From the NCBI GenBank assembly GCA_045587025.1, contig JAZNBK010000025.1:1-48568 (forward strand): a stretch of 48,568 nt of DNA, given 5' to 3'. Both the position numbers and the translations under genes were made by a program. This DNA is from UBA1740 sp045587025 (GTDB lineage Bacteria; Bacillota; Clostridia; Oscillospirales; CAG-272). Numbering within the stretch: position 1 is the stretch's first letter; each line of letters opens with the position of its first letter. Shown here one piece after another: positions 24,143 to 32,530 of the stretch. The notes under the pieces are model-generated. The model did no database searches, had not been told where the DNA came from, and saw nothing but the letters and a program-made list of their open reading frames with translations.

Positions 24143-25660
24143 ATGACACAAATCGACAAAAGCATAAAAAAATTAGTTAATTACGCGGTTTCAAATTCGC
24201 TTATCGAAAAGACCGACGTTACCTATATTACGAATTTGCTTATCGCAAAATTCCGCTTGTCATCCTACACCGATTTTGAGCTTTCGGAGGAAGATACGCC
24301 GCTCGAAGAGATTTTAAAGGAGCTTGATGACTACGCCGTAGAAAAGGGCATTATCGAGCTTGACAGCGTGGTTTATCGAGACCTTTTCGACACCTCTCTT
24401 ATGGGGCTCTTAACACCGAGACCGAGCGAGGTCATAGAGAAGTTCTGGGAGCTTTACGAGAACTCTCCCGAGGCGGCGACCGAGTATTTCTACAAGCTTT
24501 GCCGCGACTGCGATTATATTCGTACATACAGAGTAAAAAAGGATTTGAAATGGACGGCGCCGAGCGAATACGGCGAGATTGATATCACGATAAATCTATC
24601 AAAGCCGGAAAAGGACCCACGAGCGATAGCGCTCGCAAAGAGCTTGCCGCAGAGCAATTATCCGAAGTGCGCTCTCTGTCACGAAAACGAGGGCTTCGAG
24701 GGCACGCTTTCCGCTGCCGCAAGGCAAAATATACGTCAGATACCGATAATAATGGACAAATCGCAGTGGTATCTGCAATATTCCCCCTACGTCTACTATA
24801 ACGAGCATTGCATAGCGCTTTCCTCGGAGCATACGCCTATGAAGATAAATCGCTCCACGTTTGCAAAGCTGCTCGATTTCGTCGAGATATTTCCCCATTA
24901 TTTTATCGGCTCTAACGCCGACCTCCCTATCGTGGGCGGCTCGATACTTTCTCACGATCATATGCAGGGCGGTCATTACACCTTCGCTATGGAGAGGGCG
25001 GATATCGAAATTCCGTTGTCCTTTGAGGGATTTGAGGATATAAAGGCGGGTATCGTCAAATGGCCGATGTCGGTTATAAGAATTACGGGCGAGAGCAAGG
25101 AGCGCCTCGTCGCGCTCGCGGATCTTATCTTGTCCGCCTGGAGAAGCTATACCGACGAGAGAGCTTATATCTTTTCAAAAACGGACGGCGAGGAGCATAA
25201 CACTGTAACTCCTATCTCGCGCAGACGGGGAAAGGATTTTGAGCTCGATTTAGTGCTCCGTAACAACATAACGACAAAAGAGCATCCGCTCGGACTGTAT
25301 CATCCGCACGCGGAATATCATAATATAAAGAAAGAGAACATAGGTCTTATCGAGGTAATGGGACTTGCCGTCCTGCCTGCTCGTCTGAAGGAAGAAATGA
25401 GCATACTCGCCGAATATGTATCAGAGGGTAAAAACCCGAGAGATAACGAGAAGATAGAAAAGCACGCTGAATGGCTTGATCGCTTTAAAGGTAAATATAA
25501 GTTTACAAAAGAGAATGTAGACGGCATTTTGCGTGAGGAGATAGGAAAAACCTTCGTCTGCGTATTGGAGGACGCCGGTGTTTACAAATGCACGGAAGAG
25601 GGCAGAGAGGGATTTCTCCGTTTCGTCAATTCTATCGGCGGAAAAGAAATGAGCTTTTAA
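24143..25660 (+). CDS. galT: UDP-glucose--hexose-1-phosphate uridylyltransferase, class II
   Basis: Leloir-pathway enzyme that exchanges UMP between UDP-glucose and galactose 1-phosphate. The 505-residue length and an N-terminal helical extension (first 150 residues) are those of the class II (GalT type 2) enzymes of Firmicutes, not the 350-residue E. coli type. KCALCHENEGFEG near residue 173 and the block SILSHDHMQGGHYTFAME near 271 are diagnostic. GGAG (24131-24134) precedes the start. No galK, galE or sugar transporter gene is adjacent, so the Leloir genes are scattered in this genome. No terminator is clear in the 200 nt after the stop. Confidence 0.93.
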   Translation: MTQIDKSIKKLVNYAVSNSLIEKTDVTYITNLLIAKFRLSSYTDFELSEEDTPLEEILKELDDYAVEKGIIELDSVVYRDLFDTSLMGLLTPRPSEVIEKFWELYENSPEAATEYFYKLCRDCDYIRTYRVKKDLKWTAPSEYGEIDITINLSKPEKDPRAIALAKSLPQSNYPKCALCHENEGFEGTLSAAARQNIRQIPIIMDKSQWYLQYSPYVYYNEHCIALSSEHTPMKINRSTFAKLLDFVEIFPHYFIGSNADLPIVGGSILSHDHMQGGHYTFAMERADIEIPLSFEGFEDIKAGIVKWPMSVIRITGESKERLVALADLILSAWRSYTDERAYIFSKTDGEEHNTVTPISRRRGKDFELDLVLRNNITTKEHPLGLYHPHAEYHNIKKENIGLIEVMGLAVLPARLKEEMSILAEYVSEGKNPRDNEKIEKHAEWLDRFKGKYKFTKENVDGILREEIGKTFVCVLEDAGVYKCTEEGREGFLRFVNSIGGKEMSF

Positions 25661-25797
25661 GGCGGGCGTTCAAGAGATTACTGACACAAAAGATTTGGTG
25701 TTTTTCACAACAAAGCGTCGGGTGAGTTTAGGACGTTAGTATATAATGCCGATTTTCACAAAAAAATAAAAAAATAACGACCATTACGGCTTTTTTG

Positions 25798-25806
25798 TGG
25801 TAATAT
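25798..25806 (+). promoter_or_regulatory. Possible extended -10 promoter of lysC
   Basis: TGG followed by TAATAT at 25801-25806, about 55 nt before the lysC start. The -35 region (around 25777-25783, ACGACCA) is poor. No riboswitch or T-box is visible in the 201 nt between galT and lysC. Confidence 0.4.
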
Positions 25807-25861
25807 ATATTTGTAAAAAATAAAAAACTCGATTATTATGAAAGAAGAGAGGAAAAAACCG

Positions 25862-27175
25862 ATGAGTGTAAAGGTTTTAAAATTTGGCGGAAGCTCTCTT
25901 GCAGACCCGGAGCATTTCAGAAAGGTCGCAAGTATAGTAAAGAGCGATCCCGAGAGAAGATACGTTGTTGCGTCTGCGCCCGGAAAGTGCAAGACGAGCA
26001 ATAACAAGATAACCGACCTTCTTTACCGTTGCTATGAATTGGCGGTAGAGGAAAAGGATATAGGCGAGGTGTTCAACGAGATCTGCGACAGATACAGATT
26101 TATCATTTCCGAGCTTAATATAGACATAAATCTCGACGAGACCTTTGAGAAGATTCGCCTTGCGGTTCTTAACAATTCAGGCAGAGATTACGTGGCGTCA
26201 AGAGGAGAGTATCTGAACTCTAAAATTCTCGCCGCTTACCTCGGCTTCGATTTTATCGATGCGAAGAAGGTAATTTTCTTTAAGGACGACGGAACTCTTG
26301 ATTCCGAGAAAACGAACGCCGTTTTGCACGACGTTCTCTTAAAGCATACTCACGCAGTTATCCCCGGATTTTACGGCTCTATGCCTAACGGCACGATAAA
26401 GACCTTCAGCAGAGGCGGCTCGGATATTACAGGTTCTATTGTGGCGAGAGCTGCGAATGCGGCGCTCTATGAAAACTGGACCGACGTTTCCGGCTTTCTT
26501 ATGGCGGACCCCCGTTGCGTAGAAGATCCGAAGCCGATTGAGGTAATTACCTACAAGGAGCTTCGTGAGCTTTCTTATATGGGTGCGACGGTTCTCCACG
26601 AGGACGCTATCTTCCCCGTAAGATGCTCGAAAATTCCGATAAACATTCGTAACACCAACAGACCTGAGGACAAGGGAACGTTTATCGTCTCCTCTACCGA
26701 CACCGTGAGCGATACGATAATTACAGGTATTGCGGGCAAGGTCGGCTTCTCCACGGTAAATATAGAAAAGGCAATGATGAACGGAGAGCTCGGCTTCGGC
26801 CGCAGAGTGCTTCAGGTAATCGAGGAGAGCAAGGTTTCCTACGAGCATTTCCCCTCGGGTATAGATACGATGACGCTCGTCGTCTCCACAAAGGAGCTTG
26901 ACCGCGCGCGCGGAGACATTCTGGCAGGCATATGCAAGGCGGTAAATCCCGACAACATTTTCGTCGAGGACAATATGGCGCTCGTCGCCGTCGTCGGACG
27001 CGGAATGGTAAAAACGAAGGGAACCGCTATGCGTATCTTCAAGGCGCTTTCCGACGCCGATATCAACGTTCGTATGATAGACCAGGGCTCGTCTGAGCTT
27101 AATATCATCGTAGGCGTTGACGAAAATGACTACATTCCCGCGCTTAACGCAATCTACAACGAGTTCGTCCGCTAA
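25862..27175 (+). CDS. lysC: Aspartate kinase
   Basis: Phosphorylates aspartate, the first step toward lysine, methionine and threonine. VKVLKFGGSSLADPEHF (from residue 3) is the nucleotide-binding N-terminus, and FSRGGSDITGSIVARA near 179 and WTDVSGFLMADPR near 210 follow. The last 130 or so residues form two ACT domains, the usual site of feedback inhibition, with LVAVVGRGM and NVRMIDQGSSELNIIVGV visible. The 437 residues make it a monofunctional enzyme. The ATG at 25862 was chosen over the one at 25838 because GAGAGG (25847-25852) lies between them. It is outside the lysine riboswitch unit, so control is probably allosteric. A terminator-like pair of hairpins follows. Confidence 0.95.
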   Translation: MSVKVLKFGGSSLADPEHFRKVASIVKSDPERRYVVASAPGKCKTSNNKITDLLYRCYELAVEEKDIGEVFNEICDRYRFIISELNIDINLDETFEKIRLAVLNNSGRDYVASRGEYLNSKILAAYLGFDFIDAKKVIFFKDDGTLDSEKTNAVLHDVLLKHTHAVIPGFYGSMPNGTIKTFSRGGSDITGSIVARAANAALYENWTDVSGFLMADPRCVEDPKPIEVITYKELRELSYMGATVLHEDAIFPVRCSKIPINIRNTNRPEDKGTFIVSSTDTVSDTIITGIAGKVGFSTVNIEKAMMNGELGFGRRVLQVIEESKVSYEHFPSGIDTMTLVVSTKELDRARGDILAGICKAVNPDNIFVEDNMALVAVVGRGMVKTKGTAMRIFKALSDADINVRMIDQGSSELNIIVGVDENDYIPALNAIYNEFVR

Positions 27176-27179
27176 GACG

Positions 27180-27226
27180 AAAAACCGACGGTTTTTGCGT
27201 ATAAAGCTCCGATTTTACGGTTTTTT
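27180..27226 (+). terminator. Probable terminator after lysC
   Basis: AAAAACC (27180-27186) pairs with GGTTTTT (27190-27196) around GAC. A second, weaker stem CCG/CGG (27209-27220) is followed by six T. Together they begin 5 nt after the lysC stop and end just before the riboswitch promoter. Confidence 0.6.
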
Positions 27227-27238
27227 GCAAAAAAACTA

Positions 27239-27267
27239 TTGACAAACACTACATTATATTATATAAT
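27239..27267 (+). promoter_or_regulatory. Consensus SigA promoter of the lysine operon
   Basis: TTGACA at 27239-27244 and TATAAT at 27262-27267 are perfect and 17 nt apart. Transcription should start near 27274, about 20 nt before the lysine riboswitch aptamer. Confidence 0.9.
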
Positions 27268-27294
27268 CAATTGAATAATCTATTTGTAATAAGA

Positions 27295-27449
27295 GATAGA
27301 GGCGCACTCTTGTGATGAGTACTATACATAAATGGTTGCCAAGGCCGTATGGGAAGGGCGCAGGTGCCGAAGCGGATGCCGTGGCAGGCATTTTGCTGGC
27401 AACGCAGAGAATATCTGCCTTGCTGTCGCATATTATGCGGAGTGCTATC
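27295..27449 (+). ncRNA. Lysine riboswitch (L box) aptamer
   Basis: Conserved L-box segments are present in order: AGAGGCGC (27298-27305), GTGATGAGTA, GGGAAGGGCGC, GTGCCGAAGCGG, the TTGCTGGCAACGC segment, TTGCTGTCGCATA and GGAGTGCTATCC. The closing helix P1 pairs GATAG (27295-27299) with CTATC (27445-27449). The class is known to bind lysine and usually to stop transcription when lysine is plentiful, which fits the terminator 40 nt downstream and dapA as first gene. The small open frames that run through this region are not real genes. Confidence 0.96.
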
Positions 27450-27488
27450 CTGTGCAATACGTTCATCTTTTTTTGTGTGGGCTTTTTT

Positions 27489-27516
27489 GCGAGGTAGTGA
27501 CGCTACCTCGCTTTTT
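27489..27516 (+). terminator. Riboswitch-controlled terminator before dapA
   Basis: GCGAGGTAG (27489-27497) pairs perfectly with CTACCTCGC (27503-27511) around TGACG and is followed by TTTTTA. It is the expression platform of the lysine riboswitch and lies about 50 nt before dapA. I did not resolve the competing antiterminator. Confidence 0.92.
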
Positions 27517-27567
27517 ATTCTTTTTCGCAGAGCGACTGAAAACGATAATAATTTAGGAGATGTATAA

Positions 27568-28461
27568 ATGAAAAACACGGTATTTACAGGCGTTGCAACC
27601 GCCATTGTCACCCCCTTGACCGAAAAGGGAATTGATTACGACAAGTTTGCAGAATTGATTGAATGGCAGATTTCCGAGGGCGTTAATGCGATAGTCGCCG
27701 TCGGAACTACGGGCGAGGGCTCCACCCTTTCCGACGAGGAGCATAGAGAGGCGATTCGCTTTTGCGTTGATAAGGTAGCAGGCAGAGTGCCCGTAATTGC
27801 GGGAACCGGCTCGAACGATGTAGCTTACGCTATCGACCTTACAAAATTTGCCTGCGAGGTTGGCGCTGACGCCATGCTCTTGGTTACCCCTTATTATAAC
27901 AAGGCGACGCAGAAAGGTCTCGTTACCTCGTTTAAGGCGATAGCGGACGCAAGCACGAAGCCGTGTATTCTATATAACGTACCGAGCCGAACGGGCTGCA
28001 ACCTTTTGCCCTCCTCGGTTTTGGAGCTGGCTGACCACGAAAACATCGTCGCGATAAAGGAAGCGTGCGGAAACATTTCTCAGATAGCCGAGCTCGCCCA
28101 CCTCGTCGGCGACAAATTGGATATATATTCGGGCAACGACGACCAGATAGTTCCTATCCTTTCTCTTGGCGGAAAGGGAGTAATTTCGGTGCTTTCAAAC
28201 GTGCTTCCGCGAGAGACTGTCGAGATGTGCGACAAGTTTTTTGACGGCGATGTTGCCGGCTCGCGCAAAATGCAGCTTGAGCTTTTGCCCTTGATAAACG
28301 CGCTCTTCTGCGAGGTAAATCCTATCCCCGTTAAATGCGCCGTTTCGCTTATGGGCTATTGCGAAAATTATCTGCGCCTGCCGCTTACTCCTATGGAAAA
28401 ACAGAACGAGGAAAAGCTCCGTGAGCTTATGATAAAAGCGGGAGTAGAGATTAAAAAATAA
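27568..28461 (+). CDS. dapA: 4-hydroxy-tetrahydrodipicolinate synthase
   Basis: Condenses pyruvate with aspartate semialdehyde, the first step specific to diaminopimelate and lysine. The 297 residues have the usual length. The Schiff-base lysine is Lys164 in VAIKEACGN. VAVGTTGEGSTL (43-54) forms the pyruvate-binding turn, and LYNVPSRTG (135-143) carries the catalytic tyrosine Tyr136 and the conserved Arg. AGGAGA (27555-27560) is the ribosome site. It is first in the operon dapA-dapB-ddh-lysA and lies directly under the lysine riboswitch. Confidence 0.97.
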   Translation: MKNTVFTGVATAIVTPLTEKGIDYDKFAELIEWQISEGVNAIVAVGTTGEGSTLSDEEHREAIRFCVDKVAGRVPVIAGTGSNDVAYAIDLTKFACEVGADAMLLVTPYYNKATQKGLVTSFKAIADASTKPCILYNVPSRTGCNLLPSSVLELADHENIVAIKEACGNISQIAELAHLVGDKLDIYSGNDDQIVPILSLGGKGVISVLSNVLPRETVEMCDKFFDGDVAGSRKMQLELLPLINALFCEVNPIPVKCAVSLMGYCENYLRLPLTPMEKQNEEKLRELMIKAGVEIKK

Positions 28462-28494
28462 GACGGACCAAAAGGAAAATAAAAGAGGTTTGAA

Positions 28495-29244
28495 ATGATA
28501 AAGATATTGCTTAGCGGATATAAAGGACATATGGGCAAGGAGGTCCGTCTGTTAGCGGAGAGCGGATATAGAGATACGACCGTTTGCGCGGGAATAGACC
28601 TTAACGCAGACGGAAGCGAGGAGGTTCTTTGCTTCAATAGCTTTGACTGCCCCTCTGTCAAGGCGGACTGTATAGTGGATTTTTCCAATCACGTCTGCAC
28701 GCGCGAGCTTCTTGAGCTCGCAAAGAGAGAAAAGATGCCCGTTGTTCTTGCGACCACGGGGCAGACAGGGGAAGAGCTTCTCGCAATAGAGGAAGCGGCG
28801 AAGGAGATACCTGTTTTCTTCTCTGCAAATATGTCGTTCGGAGTCGCTCTGCTTCTCGAGCTTGCGAAGAAAACGGCGGCGGCTATGCCCGACGCGGAGA
28901 TAGAAATAGTCGAGACGCATCATATAAGAAAGCTTGACGCGCCGAGCGGAACTGCAAAAATGCTCGCAGAGGCGATAAAGGAAGCGCGCCCCGCATCATT
29001 CGTGAAATGCGGAAGAGACGGACACGCAAAGAGAGAAAAGAACGAGATAGGAATGCATTCCTTGAGAATGGGCAACGTCGTGGGTATTCACGAGGTGATT
29101 ATAGCGACGCAGAGCCAGACCATAACCCTGAAGCACGAGGCGCATAGCAGAGCGCTTTTCGCCGAGGGCGCGCTCGCCGCGGCAGAATTTTTGTGTGGCA
29201 AGAGCGCAGGACTTTATACTATGAAGGACCTGCTTAAAAACTGA
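28495..29244 (+). CDS. dapB: 4-hydroxy-tetrahydrodipicolinate reductase
   Basis: NAD(P)H-dependent reductase acting after DapA. The N-terminus IKILLSGYKGHMGKEV is the dinucleotide-binding GxxGxMG turn. The catalytic block ETHHIRKLDAPSGTA (from about residue 141) has the histidines, lysine and SGT loop of the family. The 249 residues are close to the family norm, with a rather short cofactor domain. AAGAGG (28483-28488) precedes the start, 33 nt after dapA. Its product, tetrahydrodipicolinate, feeds the dehydrogenase encoded next. Confidence 0.95.
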   Translation: MIKILLSGYKGHMGKEVRLLAESGYRDTTVCAGIDLNADGSEEVLCFNSFDCPSVKADCIVDFSNHVCTRELLELAKREKMPVVLATTGQTGEELLAIEEAAKEIPVFFSANMSFGVALLLELAKKTAAAMPDAEIEIVETHHIRKLDAPSGTAKMLAEAIKEARPASFVKCGRDGHAKREKNEIGMHSLRMGNVVGIHEVIIATQSQTITLKHEAHSRALFAEGALAAAEFLCGKSAGLYTMKDLLKN

Positions 29245-29261
29245 TTTTAAAGGAAAAAATT

Positions 29262-30239
29262 ATGAGAGTTGCAATATACGGATACGGAAATCTTGGAAAG
29301 GGCGTCGAGTGCGCCGTAGGTCAGCAGAGTGATATGTCGCTCGTGGGAGTTTTCACCCGCAGAGCGCCCGAGACGGTAAAGACGCTAAAGGACACGCCTG
29401 TTTATTCTGTCTCCGAGCTTTCCGACTTTGAGGGAAAGATAGACGTGCTTATTATCTGTGGCGGAAGCGCTACGGACCTGCCCGAAATGACACCCGAGCT
29501 GGCGAAAAAATTCAACGTAATAGACAGCTTTGACACGCACGCGGCTATTCCTACGCACTTTGCAAGGGTAGATGAAAGCGCGCGAAGCGCAGGTCATATC
29601 GCCCTTATCTCGTGCGGATGGGACCCGGGCTTGTTTTCTATCGCCCGTCTTTATTCCTCCGCCGTGCTCTCCGAGGGCAGTGATTACACCTTCTGGGGAA
29701 GAGGCGTGAGCCAGGGACATTCCGACGCTATCAGAAGAATAGACGGCGTCCTTGACGCAAGGCAGTATACCGTGCCCGTTCCCGCCGCCTTAGATGCGGT
29801 AAGGAGAGGAGAAGCGCCTCCCCTGACGGCAAGAGAAAAGCACACGAGAGAGTGCTACGTGGTTGCAAAGGAGGGAGCGGATCTCGCCCGAATCGAAAGC
29901 GAGATAAAGAATATGCCCAATTACTTTGCCGACTACGACACGACGGTAACCTTTATAAGCCGGGAGGAGCTGAATAAAAATCACGCGGGAATACCTCACG
30001 GAGGCAGCGTTATAAGAACGGGAAGAACGGGGCTTCATTCCGAGAACAACAACGTAATCGAGTATAGCTTGAAGCTCGACTCCAATCCCGAATTTACGGC
30101 AAGCGTGCTCGTCGCTTACGCCCGCGCAATAGACAGAATGTATAAAAGAGGAGAGCTTGGCTGCAAGACGGTCTTTGACGTCGCCCCCGCAGACCTCTCT
30201 CTGCTCAGCGCAGAGGAATTGAGGGCAAAGCTTCTTTAA
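29262..30239 (+). CDS. ddh: meso-Diaminopimelate dehydrogenase
   Basis: NADPH-dependent enzyme that converts tetrahydrodipicolinate and ammonia to meso-diaminopimelate in one step, bypassing the four-step acyl branches. MRVAIYGYGNLGKGVE is the Rossmann turn. SCGWDPGLFSIARL near residue 116 and FWGRGVSQGHSDAIRRIDGV near 144 are diagnostic of Ddh and contact the substrate. The 325 residues match. It lies 17 nt after dapB and 18 nt before lysA, in one transcript. Within the window it supplies the only route to meso-DAP, which is needed both for lysine and for peptidoglycan. Confidence 0.95.
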   Translation: MRVAIYGYGNLGKGVECAVGQQSDMSLVGVFTRRAPETVKTLKDTPVYSVSELSDFEGKIDVLIICGGSATDLPEMTPELAKKFNVIDSFDTHAAIPTHFARVDESARSAGHIALISCGWDPGLFSIARLYSSAVLSEGSDYTFWGRGVSQGHSDAIRRIDGVLDARQYTVPVPAALDAVRRGEAPPLTAREKHTRECYVVAKEGADLARIESEIKNMPNYFADYDTTVTFISREELNKNHAGIPHGGSVIRTGRTGLHSENNNVIEYSLKLDSNPEFTASVLVAYARAIDRMYKRGELGCKTVFDVAPADLSLLSAEELRAKLL

Positions 30240-30257
30240 TAAAAGGGAGTATTTTCA

Positions 30258-31577
30258 GTGATGTTAAAAAGCAAGGATTTGATTTGTGAAAATCTTGATG
30301 TAAACGGAGAGGGCGTTTTGCTTTTCGCAGGGCATAATACGAACGAGCTCGCAAATAAATACGCAACGCCGCTCTATCTTATGGACGAGGAAAGAATTCG
30401 TCTGAATTGCAGAAGATATCTTTCGGCAATGAAAGAGGTCTTTGGCGATAAGGGACACGTGATGTACGCGTCAAAGGCGGCGTCCTTCAAGCGCCTTTAC
30501 GAGATAATGCGCGAGGAGGGAATGGGAATAGACGTCGTCTCGCAGGGCGAGATTTATACCGCGCTCAAGGCGGACTTCCCGCTTGAAAAAGCGTATTTTC
30601 ATTCAAATAACAAAACTGACGCAGATATTGCCTACGCAATAGAAAAGGGCGTCGGATATTTCGTGGTAGATAACGAAGAGGAGCTTTTCGCTATCGACAG
30701 AATAGCTGCCGAGAGGGGCATTATCCAAAACGTGCTTTTGAGAATAACCCCCGGTATCGACCCTCATACCTACGAGGCGATATCTACGGGAAAGGTCGAT
30801 TCAAAATTCGGCTCGGCGATAGAAACGGGGCAGGCGGAGGATATCACAAGAGCAGCGCTCTCGCTCTCTTGCGTGAAGCTCTGCGGATATCATTGCCACG
30901 TTGGCTCGCAGGTTTTTGACTCCGACGTTTATATAAGCACGGCGAAGGTCATGCTTGAGTTTGTTTCTAACGTCGGCAAAAAGCTCGGTTATTACGCCGA
31001 GCAGCTCGACCTTGGCGGCGGTTACGGCGTTCGCTATACGCACGAGCAGCCGCAGCTCGACATCGGAGAAAGCATAAGAGAGCTCGGAGAATATATGAAA
31101 AAAACGGCAAAGGCGCTCGGAATAGCTCTTCCCGAGATATCGCTCGAGCCGGGCAGAAGCATAGTCGCTGACGCAGGTCTTACGCTTTATACCGTGGGAA
31201 CGGTAAAGAAGATACCCGAATATAAGAACTACGTCTCGGTAGACGGCGGTATGACGGATAATATAAGATACGCGCTCTATAAAGCGCCCTATACGATATT
31301 GCCGTCAAGCCGAATGAACGATAAAAGAGATATGACCGCCTCTATTGTCGGCAGGTGCTGTGAAAGCGGCGATATAATCCAAGAGGGAATTGCAATGCCG
31401 AGCGATATAAGACGGGGAGATATAATCGCCTGTCTCACTACCGGCGCGTATCATTATTCAATGGCGTCGAATTACAACAGATTGGAAAAACCGCCTATCG
31501 TAATGCTTACGAAGGACGGCTCGTATATAGCCGTAAAAAGACAAACGCTTGAGGATATTACGGCGCAGGATATATAA
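30258..31577 (+). CDS. lysA: Diaminopimelate decarboxylase
   Basis: PLP enzyme that makes L-lysine from meso-diaminopimelate. The PLP lysine is in VMYASKAASF (Lys73). HCHVGSQ near residue 215, LDLGGGYGVRY near 251 and LEPGRSIVADAG near 297 are the expected blocks of the fold-III decarboxylases. The 439 residues match. The start is uncertain: GGGAG (30245-30249) is 8 nt before a GTG at 30258 and 11 nt before an adjacent in-frame ATG at 30261, so both give nearly the same protein. It is fourth in the riboswitch operon and completes lysine synthesis. Confidence 0.95.
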   Translation: MMLKSKDLICENLDVNGEGVLLFAGHNTNELANKYATPLYLMDEERIRLNCRRYLSAMKEVFGDKGHVMYASKAASFKRLYEIMREEGMGIDVVSQGEIYTALKADFPLEKAYFHSNNKTDADIAYAIEKGVGYFVVDNEEELFAIDRIAAERGIIQNVLLRITPGIDPHTYEAISTGKVDSKFGSAIETGQAEDITRAALSLSCVKLCGYHCHVGSQVFDSDVYISTAKVMLEFVSNVGKKLGYYAEQLDLGGGYGVRYTHEQPQLDIGESIRELGEYMKKTAKALGIALPEISLEPGRSIVADAGLTLYTVGTVKKIPEYKNYVSVDGGMTDNIRYALYKAPYTILPSSRMNDKRDMTASIVGRCCESGDIIQEGIAMPSDIRRGDIIACLTTGAYHYSMASNYNRLEKPPIVMLTKDGSYIAVKRQTLEDITAQDI

Positions 31578-31613
31578 TTAAAATCAAGCGAAAAAATCAA
31601 CGAGGGTGAAAAG

Positions 31614-32462
31614 ATGAAAACTGTGATAGGAATTGATGTGGGCGGAACGACGACGAAGATCGTCGGCTTTCGTTACGGAAACGAGGGCAAACCCAAATTG
31701 ATATCGCCGCAATTCGTGCGCGCGACAGACCCCGTTACCTCCGCGTACGGCGCGTTTGGCCGCTTCACTATGGAAAACGAGATATCGTTAGAGAAGATAG
31801 ACAGGGCAATGATTACCGGCGCGGGCGCGTCTACTATCGAAAAGCCGATATATTCCGTCGAGCTTCAAAGAGTGAGCGAGTTTGACTGCATAGGCAGAGG
31901 AGGTCTCTACCTTTCAGGACTCGACGAGGCGATCGTAGTCAGTATGGGCACAGGCACGGCTATCGTCCACGCCCGGAGAGAAAAGGGCGGAGTAAAAACC
32001 GAATACCTCGGCGGAACGGGCGTAGGCGGCGGAACGATGCTCGGGCTTACGAGAAAAATTCTCGGAGTTGACAACGTAGAGCACATCGAGCAGTTATGCG
32101 AAGAGGGAAATCTGGGAAATATAGATTTAAGGATTCAGGATATTACCGATAAAAAGCAGTACGGCGGAATGGATTCCACGCTTACCGCTTCTAATTTCGG
32201 AAAGCTTTCCGACCTCGCGAACAAGAACGATATTGCGCTCGGCATCACTAATCTGGTGGCGGAGACGATAGGTATGATGGCTATCTTCGCCGCGCGTACC
32301 TTTGGCACAAGAGACATCGTGCTCACGGGAAATCTCGCAACCGTGAAGCCGATTCACGACCGACTTTTAGGAATGAATCAGAGCTTCGACGTTAATTTCC
32401 TGATACCCGAAATGGCGCAGTACGCTACCGTAATAGGAGCAGGGCTTCATGGAATTAAATGA
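31614..32462 (+). CDS. coaW: Type II pantothenate kinase
   Basis: Phosphorylates pantothenate in coenzyme A synthesis. The 282 residues match the type II (CoaW, eukaryote-like) family of Firmicutes. The sugar-kinase/actin fold begins VIGIDVGGTTTKIVGF (the phosphate-1 loop), and VVSMGTGTAIVHA and LGGTGVGGGTMLGL follow with the ATP-binding glycines. Staphylococcal type II enzymes are known to resist feedback by CoA, and whether this one does is unknown. GAGGGTG precedes the start. It sits between lysA (36 nt) and metY (68 nt) with no terminator on either side, so it may be driven by the lysine riboswitch although it has no lysine role. Confidence 0.9.
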   Translation: MKTVIGIDVGGTTTKIVGFRYGNEGKPKLISPQFVRATDPVTSAYGAFGRFTMENEISLEKIDRAMITGAGASTIEKPIYSVELQRVSEFDCIGRGGLYLSGLDEAIVVSMGTGTAIVHARREKGGVKTEYLGGTGVGGGTMLGLTRKILGVDNVEHIEQLCEEGNLGNIDLRIQDITDKKQYGGMDSTLTASNFGKLSDLANKNDIALGITNLVAETIGMMAIFAARTFGTRDIVLTGNLATVKPIHDRLLGMNQSFDVNFLIPEMAQYATVIGAGLHGIK

Positions 32463-32530
32463 CGTAGCCCCTTTGAGCCAGAAGTCAATGTAAACAAAAG
32501 TTAACTAACATATGGAAAGAGGAAGAACAG

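Noticed and set aside
27254..27611. Several small open frames on both strands between lysC and dapA
   Set aside because: They cover the lysine riboswitch and its terminator. The RNA structure explains the sequence.
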